Shown here: positions 1 through 6,416 of the stretch, piece by piece
How the letters are laid out: each line of letters starts with the position of its first letter
Position numbering within the stretch: position 1 is the first letter of the stretch
Assembly: GCA_050015355.1 (NCBI GenBank)
Contig: JBEKBO010000109.1
Coordinates: forward strand, 1-15,999
Direction of reading: 5' to 3'
Length of the DNA stretch: 15,999 nucleotides
Source: CAWBRT01 sp050015355
GTDB taxonomy: Bacteria > Acidobacteriota > Terriglobia > Terriglobales > Acidobacteriaceae
Notes under the pieces: generated by a model
The model's database searches: none
Told to the model about the DNA's origin: nothing
The model's input: the letters and a program-made list of their open reading frames with translations, nothing else
Translations under genes and position numbers: made by a program

Positions 1-201
1 GCAGTCAATCCGCGTCGTCAGGATTTACTGGATGCGCTGAAAGGATCGAATCTGCCGATTCGGCCGATCGAGCAGATCAAGCAGGAGGTCGAGCGAATCT
101 GCGGCGGCAAACCGCACAAGCCGCGCTTCATCGACGAGCCGGCCGCGGTGGTGAAGTGGGTTGACGGAACCGTGCTCGATACCATCTGGCGGATCGACTA
201 G
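1..201 (+). CDS. Citrate lyase alpha subunit-like protein, C-terminal end (partial)
   Basis: The window opens inside a reading frame whose last 66 residues end at a TAG. Visible segments are AVNPRRQDLLDALKGSNLPI near the start, VERICGGKPHKP, and the terminal VVKWVDGTVLDTIWRID. This matches the C-terminal pattern of citrate lyase alpha (citrate CoA-transferase, CitF), where a conserved IAVNP block is followed by an E-x-I-CG element and a final VVxxxDGTxxD stretch. CitF moves the acyl-carrier thioester onto citrate in the cytosol before cleavage by the beta subunit. The start, active-site region and partner genes (citE, citD) lie outside the window, so whether this is true citrate lyase or a related CoA-transferase cannot be settled. 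The next gene starts 69 bases downstream on the same strand, so co-transcription with the aldehyde oxidoreductase is possible. Confidence 0.68.
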   Translation, partial: AVNPRRQDLLDALKGSNLPIRPIEQIKQEVERICGGKPHKPRFIDEPAAVVKWVDGTVLDTIWRID

Positions 202-257
202 GTCTTATTTTTTCACGATCGGCCTGGCAAATAGTAGCAGCTAATCAAAGTGCGATT

Positions 258-264
258 GGGAGGA
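258..264 (+). promoter_or_regulatory. Ribosome binding site of AOR paralogue 1
   Basis: GGGAGGA lies seven bases before the ATG at 271. It decides the start: the in-frame GTG at 250 would place this site inside the coding region, and paralogue 2 also starts at the equivalent MGGY residue. Confidence 0.7.
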
Positions 265-270
265 ATTGTC

Positions 271-2091
271 ATGGGTGGTTACATCGGAAAGCTGGGGTGG
301 ATCGATCTGTCCACCGGCACTGTAAAGGTTGAAGAAATCGCAGAGGATGTCCGGAGAAAATACATTGGAGGCACCGGGCTTGCCGCGTACATCCTGCGGC
401 AGTTTCCATTCAGTAAGATCGATCCGCTCGGTCCCGAGAATGTGCTGGTGTTCTCCTCGGGTCCCCTGACCGGCGCGAATGTTCCGACCTCCGGACGCTA
501 TGCGGTGGCGGCGAAGTCTCCGCTGACCGGTGTCTGGGGTGAGGCCGATAGCGGAGGAAAGTTTGGCATTTCGCTGAAGGCCGCGGGGTACGATGCGATT
601 GCCATTACCGGCCGGGCGAGCTCTCCCGCCGTGCTCTCCATCATTGAGGGGAGTATCTCGATCGTTTCGGCTGAATCGGTGTGGGGAAAAGATACCTACG
701 ATACCCACGATATTCTGGCGCGGAAGTATGGAAGCAAGGCGGCGATTGTCTGTATCGGGCCGCCGGGCGAACGTATGGTCCCCTTGGCATGCATCATGAC
801 CGAAGGTTCGCACGCAAGGGCGGCAGGACGATGCGGCCTGGGCGCGGTGATGGGCTCCAAGCAGCTCAAGGCCATCGTGGCCGATGGAACGGCGCGCACG
901 CCTGTCGAACATCCCAAGGAACTGCAACAGAGTATCCGCGAGCTGGTTCCGGTGATGATGGAAAAAATGAAGCGCCAGCGCACGTTCGGGACGCCCGGTG
1001 GCACGGTCGGCAACGCGGTTTTAGGAGACTTGAGCGCTCACAACTGGACGGATGGCAACTGCGGGAAAGCCGCCGAGTGCCTCAGTGGCGAAATTATGAT
1101 GACGGAGTATGCCGCGGGAAAATACCACTGTCCACCGTGCGTGATCGGGTGCGGGAAGGAGGTCCGGGTTCCGAAAGGGCCTTATGCCGGAACAACGACG
1201 CCACTGGAGTACGAGACGATCGGCGGCTTCGGCCCGCAATGCGGAGCATTTGATTGGAATGTCATCATCGAAGCGAACAACCTCTGCAACCGGCTTGGGA
1301 TGGATACGATCTCGGTCAGTGGTGCAGTGGCTTTTGTTTTCGAAGCCGTCAGCAAGAACCTGATCAAGAACCCATCTGGCGGACCGAAGCTGGAATGGGG
1401 AAACGGCGAGGCGGTGCTGTCGCTGGTGCAGCAGATCGCTTCGGGTGAAGGCCTAGGGACTCTAATGCAAGGCGGAATCCGGAAGGCGGCGCAACAGATT
1501 GGTCCGGAGGCAGACAAATTCGCCATGCACGTGAAGGGGCTAGAACCGCCTTACCACGATCCCAGAGCCTTGGCCAGTTTGGCTGTCGCCTATGCCACGG
1601 CGGCGCGCGGCGCGTGTCACCGGGGTTGTACCCACCTTCTGGAGCGCGTTCCGATGCCGGGCCTCGGCTACCCGAAACCCTTGGACAGGCTGGCGCACGA
1701 AGGCAAGGGAAAATCAACGGCCATCGCTCAGAACTTCGCCGAGCTGTTCAATAACCTGAAACTTTGTTCGATTGCCATGTCGGCATTGGACGTTCCGATC
1801 GTGCTCAAATGGACAAATTATGTAACCGGCTGGGACATGGATGCCGAGGAGCTTCTCAGGGCTGGCGAAAGAAGTTTCAACGTGAAGAGACTGTTGAACA
1901 TCTCTTGCGGCCTGACGAGGGCGGACGACACTCTGCCCTACAGGTTTACGCATGAGCCGTTTCCGTCGGGAGCCTCGGCCGGGCATGTTCCCGATTTGCC
2001 CAACATGCTGGATGAGTATTACGAATTCCGTGGCTGGGGCAAAGATGGAGTGCCGAGTGACAGTAAATTGCGGCAGCTGGGTTTGGCATAG
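271..2091 (+). CDS. Aldehyde ferredoxin oxidoreductase family protein (paralogue 1)
   Basis: This 606-residue protein has the full length of the tungsten-pterin AOR family, which oxidises aldehydes to carboxylic acids in the cytoplasm and passes electrons to ferredoxin or a partner. The N-terminal pterin-binding domain is clear (GPLTGANVPTSGR, PLTGVWGEADSGGKFG, LKAAGYDAIAITG). The [4Fe-4S] ligands are C287, C290 and C294 (CPPCVIGC) plus C499 in LKLC, a spacing very close to that known for Pyrococcus AOR. Further family marks are YETIGGFG, NRLGMD (residues 340-345), DPRALASLAVAYAT, RGACHRG and DDTLPYR (from 552). The ATG at 271 is chosen because a GGGAGGA site precedes it. It lies 69 bases after the CitF-like gene. 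A close paralogue sits at 13394-15214. No small Fe-S or flavin partner subunit (AorA/AorC type) is present, so the electron acceptor is unknown. A BamB-like or other specialised role cannot be excluded; family membership is secure, substrate is not. Confidence 0.95.
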   Translation: MGGYIGKLGWIDLSTGTVKVEEIAEDVRRKYIGGTGLAAYILRQFPFSKIDPLGPENVLVFSSGPLTGANVPTSGRYAVAAKSPLTGVWGEADSGGKFGISLKAAGYDAIAITGRASSPAVLSIIEGSISIVSAESVWGKDTYDTHDILARKYGSKAAIVCIGPPGERMVPLACIMTEGSHARAAGRCGLGAVMGSKQLKAIVADGTARTPVEHPKELQQSIRELVPVMMEKMKRQRTFGTPGGTVGNAVLGDLSAHNWTDGNCGKAAECLSGEIMMTEYAAGKYHCPPCVIGCGKEVRVPKGPYAGTTTPLEYETIGGFGPQCGAFDWNVIIEANNLCNRLGMDTISVSGAVAFVFEAVSKNLIKNPSGGPKLEWGNGEAVLSLVQQIASGEGLGTLMQGGIRKAAQQIGPEADKFAMHVKGLEPPYHDPRALASLAVAYATAARGACHRGCTHLLERVPMPGLGYPKPLDRLAHEGKGKSTAIAQNFAELFNNLKLCSIAMSALDVPIVLKWTNYVTGWDMDAEELLRAGERSFNVKRLLNISCGLTRADDTLPYRFTHEPFPSGASAGHVPDLPNMLDEYYEFRGWGKDGVPSDSKLRQLGLA

Positions 2092-2171
2092 AAGAAGACA
2101 GAACTGACAAGTGGAACTTCCGATGACCGGCTTGGACGCTGCCCATTCGCCAGGCGCCGTTCCAGCTCGCT

Positions 2172-2288
2172 GTGAGTTCCTCACTGAAGATCGAGTTCCA
2201 AGGATCACGAGTCACTTCCGACGCCGGACTGCGGCTGGTCCGAGAATCGGACGAATGGCTGGGGCAGAGCCAACTGGTCTCCGACTAA
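2172..2288 (+). pseudogene. Remnant of IS1380-like transposase N-terminus
   Basis: In the frame beginning at the GTG at 2172, the translation KIEFQGSRVTSDAGLRLVRE, then SDEWLGQSQLVSD, ends at a stop at 2286-2288. The pattern (a short beta-strand, then VTSDxGLxLxRExDExLG) is what I recall of the N-terminus of IS1380-family DDE transposases, where it is followed by an LTDxR segment. LTDT does follow directly after the stop, but no longer frame continues. About 35 residues survive of a protein usually over 400, so this is at best a relic. It lies in the gene-poor tract between AOR paralogue 1 and the secreted hydrolase. Recognition rests on memory of the family pattern alone. Confidence 0.5.
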
Positions 2289-2728
2289 CTAACCGACACC
2301 GATCATGCGTGGTACTACTGGTTGATGCCGGCGGAAAGACCCCGACTCGAGGGCGGCTCGGTGCGACGAGTGCGACGGATCGCGATGCTGCCGACTCCCG
2401 CGACTTAGCCAATGGCCTCAAGGTGCGGAAACCGAATTCTGGAGAGGGATTAAGGAGGAAACAGTGTCCGATAGATCGACGAGAAATAACCTCGGTTACG
2501 CGGCATTTTCCGGGATGGGGTGGAATCGCCTTGCTTTTCGTTAGCGAATGTAGCTTGGCCTTGCAAAACTGCTCACGAGAAGTACAATTCGAGCGATTCA
2601 AAACTGGAAAGGAGATTCCTGCTGAAACTGTGGAGGACGGCAGTTATCTCCGGACTTGAATGTCAACTCCCTTTATGTACAGCGATGATTTGATGAAGAA
2701 GTGACAATTAACCGCGCAGGAGGAAAAA
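2289..2728. other. Gene-poor tract upstream of the secreted MBL hydrolase
   Basis: About 440 bases with no recognisable gene. Longer open frames on both strands here have low-complexity, arginine- and serine-rich translations without motifs, and they overlap each other. The only distinctive element is a strong ribosome-site-like sequence at 2451-2458 before a 26-codon frame (listed separately). The 3' part is noticeably more AT-rich than the AOR genes and grades into the AT-rich hydrolase gene. It probably holds that gene's promoter, but I cannot point to a convincing -35/-10 pair. Confidence 0.4.
2464..2544 (+). CDS. Possible small ORF with strong ribosome binding site
   Basis: A GTG at 2464 is preceded five bases upstream by TAAGGAGG (2451-2458), the best Shine-Dalgarno match in this tract. 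It opens a 26-codon frame (VSDRSTRNNLGYAAF, then SGMGWNRLAFR) ending in TAG. I do not recognise it. It could be a small peptide, a leader, or the intact 5' end of a gene whose remainder was lost when the mobile-element remnant just upstream was deposited. Length alone gives no support and the start is GTG, so confidence is low. Confidence 0.2.
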   Translation: MSDRSTRNNLGYAAFSGMGWNRLAFR

Positions 2729-3601
2729 ATGAAACAACGGAATATACCGAAAATACTTATGTGCGTTGTTTTGGGGTCGTTCTTGTTATCACTGAGTGCA
2801 TTTTACGCTCAAAGTGCGGAACTTGGACCTAAGCCGACTGTTTCCTCAGTACGGCTCTATGTTATCGACTGCGGTACCCTGGTTTACAACAAACCGGAAA
2901 GCTATAACTTGAAGCGTGAAGAAGTGCAGGACACGAATATGCCTGTCACATGCTATTTGGTTGTGCATCCGAAGGGAACGCTACTATATGACACAGGTCT
3001 AAGTGATACGCTTATTGGTCGACCTATATATGAAAATGTAATCAGGGGTTACAGCCAAATCAAGTTTAATACATTGAAGGGGCAATTGGCTGACATTGGG
3101 TACTCCCCGGAATCTATCGACTACCTTGTATTGTCGCACCTGCATTGGGATCACACGGGGAATGCGCATTATTTTACCAACTCCAAATTGCTGATGCCGA
3201 AACAAGAATACGATGCGGGGTTCGGCCCGGATGTGAAGTTACCGTATTCCTACAAGGATTATGCCGCTCTCGCAAATCGAGCTGAATTTATTTCAGGAGA
3301 TTTCGATGTGTTCGGTGATGGCTCCGTTAAGATACTACAAACGCCAGGACATACGAAAGGTCATGTTTCGCTCTACGTCAACTTAAAAAACACTGGCGGA
3401 GTAGTACTGACGGGTGACCTCTATCATTATCGCGAGGAGCTGACTCTCCAGAGAATGCCGGATGTCGAAAAAACTGCTGGTACCCCGGAATCCAGAGAAA
3501 AGATCAATGAATTTGTAAAACGCACGAACTCACAGCTATGGATTGGACACAGTATGGAGTTCTTTCGCAATGCGCGCAAGGCACCCGCTTGGTATGACTG
3601 A
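2729..3601 (+). CDS. Secreted MBL-fold hydrolase, N-acyl-homoserine-lactonase-like
   Basis: A 290-residue metallo-beta-lactamase-fold protein. Residues 1-30 form a signal peptide: a basic start (MKQRNIPK), a hydrophobic core, and likely cleavage after AQSA, so it acts in the periplasm or outside the cell. The dinuclear metal site is complete: SHLHWDH gives H137, H139, D141 and H142; TPGHTKGH gives H208; LTGD gives D230; WIGHS gives H274. The order and the leading RLYVIDCG segment match the AHL-lactonase branch, whose members hydrolyse lactones. Quorum-signal hydrolysis or opening of a catabolic sugar or aromatic lactone are both possible. AGGAGGA at 2718-2724 supports the ATG at 2729. The gene looks markedly more AT-rich than the AORs (hand counts of two 60-base lines gave 47% and 37% GC), which suggests separate acquisition. 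It stands alone on the plus strand, with a hairpin 33 bases after its stop. Confidence 0.88.
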   Translation: MKQRNIPKILMCVVLGSFLLSLSAFYAQSAELGPKPTVSSVRLYVIDCGTLVYNKPESYNLKREEVQDTNMPVTCYLVVHPKGTLLYDTGLSDTLIGRPIYENVIRGYSQIKFNTLKGQLADIGYSPESIDYLVLSHLHWDHTGNAHYFTNSKLLMPKQEYDAGFGPDVKLPYSYKDYAALANRAEFISGDFDVFGDGSVKILQTPGHTKGHVSLYVNLKNTGGVVLTGDLYHYREELTLQRMPDVEKTAGTPESREKINEFVKRTNSQLWIGHSMEFFRNARKAPAWYD

Positions 3602-3631
3602 TATGTTGACCGTGCGTGTCATTGAAATAGC

Positions 3632-3673
3632 AGACCCACGAGGTGTTCTGGGGACAGAAAACCTCGTGGGTTT
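3632..3673 (+). terminator. Hairpin terminator between convergent genes
   Basis: CCCACGAGGT (3635-3644) and ACCTCGTGGG (3661-3670) are perfect 10-base complements around a 16-base loop. The stem can be lengthened by A-T, G-T and A-T pairs to 13. It is followed by only three T, so it is not a textbook intrinsic terminator. Its place between the end of the plus-strand hydrolase (3601) and the end of the convergent minus-strand operon (3813) fits a terminator that could serve both. Confidence 0.6.
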
Positions 3674-3812
3674 GACTCGCAGCGAAGAGCAAACCAGCAC
3701 AAGTGACAGTTTTTCGACTACAGTGATCGGCTCGGCGGCTTTGTGCTCGTGCCTACCGGGGAGTCACAAACACCTCCTCTAACAGGGCGCCTTGGGGCAA
3801 ATGGTCAAACCG

Positions 3813-4928
3813 CTATCCGAGGCGATACTTCTCGATGACCTTCTGATCCAACTCTATCCCCCAACCGGCTCCGTCGGGAATTCTGTACATTCCATTGTCT
3901 AAGGCCGGCCGGTTGGCAATCAGTTCCCAAAAGAGGGGCTCCCTGTCCGGATGAAAGCACTCGACGAAGGTGCCGTTGGGGACCGCCGCGAGGAGATGCG
4001 CCGATATCTGTGGCTCTTCATGATGGGCCATTTGCACACCGAAACATTCAGCGAGCTTGGCAACTTTGAGCCACTCTCCGGGACCGCCGCTCCAGCTTCC
4101 ATCGAAGTTGCAGACGTCAATGGCGCGGCTCATCATGAGCGAACGGCATCCTGCGAAGCCGAGTTCACTCTGCCCCGCACAGATTGGAATCGAGGTACGT
4201 GTCCGTACCATGGCCATGTCCAGATGATCGTTCCACCACCTGCAAGGTTCCTCAAACCAGCGGAGATTCAGGGGTTCGGCGAGTCGGGCAAAGGTGACGG
4301 CCTCCGCTGCAGACCACCCTTGATTGGCATCGACCATCAGGATGAAGTCATCTCCGCCACCCACCCGCGCTTCCGTAACCCGGCGCACGTCCTCTTCCGG
4401 AGATCTGCCCCCGACTTTGAACTTGCATCCGGCCAAGCCCATTTTGCGCAAGCACTCCATCTCCCGGCCGCAGTCCGCCAGAGTCTTGCCTTCCTCGTAA
4501 TAACCGGCGATCGCAATGATCGGCAGCTCAGTACGATAACCGCCCCAAATCTTGAACAGCGGGAGCCCGACAAATTTGCCGAAAGCGTCCCACAACGCGC
4601 TCTCTACACAAGCCATGGCAACCAGGGAGAGACGACGGCCTCGACGGATATTCTTCGTGACCGGCATCATGGCTTCGCGACATACCTCGAACCGGAGTAT
4701 ATCTTTACCGATTAGGTTCGGCTTGATCTCTCGATGGATAGCAGCATCAATAACTCCGAGGTCTTCTTCATCTCCGTTGTAGGAGATTCCCTCGATTCCC
4801 TCCTCGGTAATTACCCGAGTGATGGTTGTGTGGCGATGCGAGATCTTGTAGTAGCTGCCACTGTAAATCTTGTTGAGCTTTGCCTTAATCGGAATCGTCT
4901 CGATGTCGCGGATACGAAGCATTTTCAC
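3813..4928 (-). CDS. Mandelate racemase/muconate lactonizing (enolase superfamily) enzyme
   Basis: A 371-residue enolase-superfamily protein, with the capping domain roughly at residues 1-130 and the barrel after it. By comparison with mandelate racemase, catalytic K-x-K is CKFKVG (K169, K171). Metal ligands are D200 (VDANQGW) and E226 (WFEEP), and the third is in AGQSELG, where Gln253 sits at the usual Glu position with E255 nearby. The His/Asp dyad would be AHHEEP (H302 or H303) with D271 (IDVCNFD), and E323 lies in VECF. Such enzymes abstract the proton next to a carboxylate, giving racemisation or dehydration of hydroxy- or sugar acids in the cytosol; mandelate-racemase-subgroup dehydratase is my best guess. 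GAGG before the first of two nearby ATGs supports the 4928 start. It is the last gene of the minus-strand operon, 81 bases after the ACS transporter, a family that often carries such acids. Substrate is not readable. Confidence 0.87.
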   Translation of the reverse strand: MKMLRIRDIETIPIKAKLNKIYSGSYYKISHRHTTITRVITEEGIEGISYNGDEEDLGVIDAAIHREIKPNLIGKDILRFEVCREAMMPVTKNIRRGRRLSLVAMACVESALWDAFGKFVGLPLFKIWGGYRTELPIIAIAGYYEEGKTLADCGREMECLRKMGLAGCKFKVGGRSPEEDVRRVTEARVGGGDDFILMVDANQGWSAAEAVTFARLAEPLNLRWFEEPCRWWNDHLDMAMVRTRTSIPICAGQSELGFAGCRSLMMSRAIDVCNFDGSWSGGPGEWLKVAKLAECFGVQMAHHEEPQISAHLLAAVPNGTFVECFHPDREPLFWELIANRPALDNGMYRIPDGAGWGIELDQKVIEKYRLG

Positions 4929-5009
4929 CTCAATTGCGGGTTGAAACTGCTCGGTAATTCAACCGTTCTGCGCCAGCCGTGGATTCGCCATGATCTTCAT
5001 CTTTTCGAC

Positions 5010-6334
5010 CTACTTGTTCACCGAGCGAGGAAGCGTGAGCACGGTTAGACCACCTACTATCTGTACAGCCGCGAGCATGTACATGCCGCTCGCAGTACTG
5101 TTGGTCAGGTCCTTCAGCCAGCCAATGATAAAAGGGCCGAAAAACCCCGAAAGATTACCCACCGAGTTGATTGCGGCAATTCCAGCGGCTGCCGCCGTAC
5201 CCGCGAGAAACGCCGTGGGCAGAGACCAGAATATCGGTGAGGCGGTCATGATGCCCGCAGCGGCAAATGACAAAGCTATGATCGCCAATACAGGATGTGA
5301 GTTACCGGCAATTACACTGGCAATTAGTCCGGCTCCGCCTACAAACATCGAACCCGCCGTATACCAGCGCCGCTCGCGAGTTCGATCTGAATTGCCCCAA
5401 CGACCACCATGGTGACTATCGCTACCGCATACGGAATTGCCGTGATAAGGCCCACGTTGAACAGGCTCTTAATGCCAAGTGCCTTGACTATCGTTGGCAT
5501 CCAAAAAATCAACCCTAAATTTCCCATTACGCTAGCGAAATAAATCCAGGACATGAGCCAGATGCGGGAATCGGTGAACAATGCGGTGAGCGAAGGATGT
5601 TCTTTCTTCTGGCTGGTCTCCTCCGCAATATTACGTTCCAAAACCTCCTTTTCTTCTTCTTTTAGCCATTTCGCGTCGCGTATACCGCGGTCCAGGTAAA
5701 GCATAGTCCAAATGCCTACAACGAGTGCCGGAAGGGCCTCAATTATAAACATCCATTTCCAGCCAGGTAGGCCCTGGACACCAGCGAAGAACTGCATGAT
5801 GCCGCCTGAAATAGGAGCACCAATAAAGCCGGATATGGGAATGGCAATCATGAAAATGGCGATTATCTTGGCACGGCGATTCGCCGGATACCAATACGTT
5901 AAGTAAAGGATGATTCCGGGGAAGAAACCAGCTTCGGCTACACCAAGCAGGAACCGCTGCATATAAAACCACATCGGGGTAGTCACGAAAATACTGCAGG
6001 CGGAGATTATTCCCCAAGTTACCATGATACGGGCGATCCAGAGCCGTGCTCCCACCTTGTGCAAGGCGATGTTGCTTGGGACCTCAAAGAGGAAATAACC
6101 TATGAAGAACATACCAGCGCCAAGACCGAAAACGGTGTTGCTGAATTTCAGGTCATCGAGCATCTGCAACTTGGCGTAGCCCACGTTGACCCGGTCCAGG
6201 AACGCAGTGACATAGCAAATCATCAAGAACGGCACAAGACGCCACGTTACTTTTCGGTAGACCGCGCCTTCGAATTGGCTGAAAGCGAGCGATTGGCCCG
6301 TCTTTGGGGTGACAGCTGTTGCATCAGACGACAT
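5010..6334 (-). pseudogene. ACS-family MFS transporter, frameshifted
   Basis: Two frames together make one major-facilitator transporter of about 440 residues. The first (6334 down to 5339) starts with an ATG after AGGAG and carries roughly the first two thirds of the membrane segments, including FLDRVNVGYAKLQM and RFLLGVAEAGFFPGI, typical of the anion:cation symporter family (tartrate, phthalate, hexuronate-like acids). Near 5392-5397 the reading slips. The original frame runs on as a nonsense tail (IQIELASGAGIRRVRCL), while the other frame gives SDRTRERRWYTAGSMFVGG, the normal family sequence at this loop, and continues to the stop at 5010. Adding one base would restore VG-x-NSDRTRERRW. It could be a genuine recent mutation or an assembly error; the rest is well conserved, so decay is slight. 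It sits between the enoate reductase and the enolase-superfamily gene, and probably imported their substrate. Confidence 0.85.
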
Positions 6335-6416
6335 TGGAGTCTCCTCTCGCGAGCGGGCCTTTGGTTCGATTACTGTTGTCTGCCGCTATGCACTGGCGAT
6401 TGCCTGCGATAGCTGG

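Noticed and set aside
2111..2659. 182-codon plus-strand open frame after AOR paralogue 1
   Set aside because: Patternless R/S/T-rich translation with no ribosome site; overlaps the better supported transposase relic in another frame and a minus-strand open frame.
3951..4715. 254-codon plus-strand open frame
   Set aside because: It lies entirely antisense to the enolase-superfamily gene, whose catalytic motifs are complete; its own translation has no recognisable motif.
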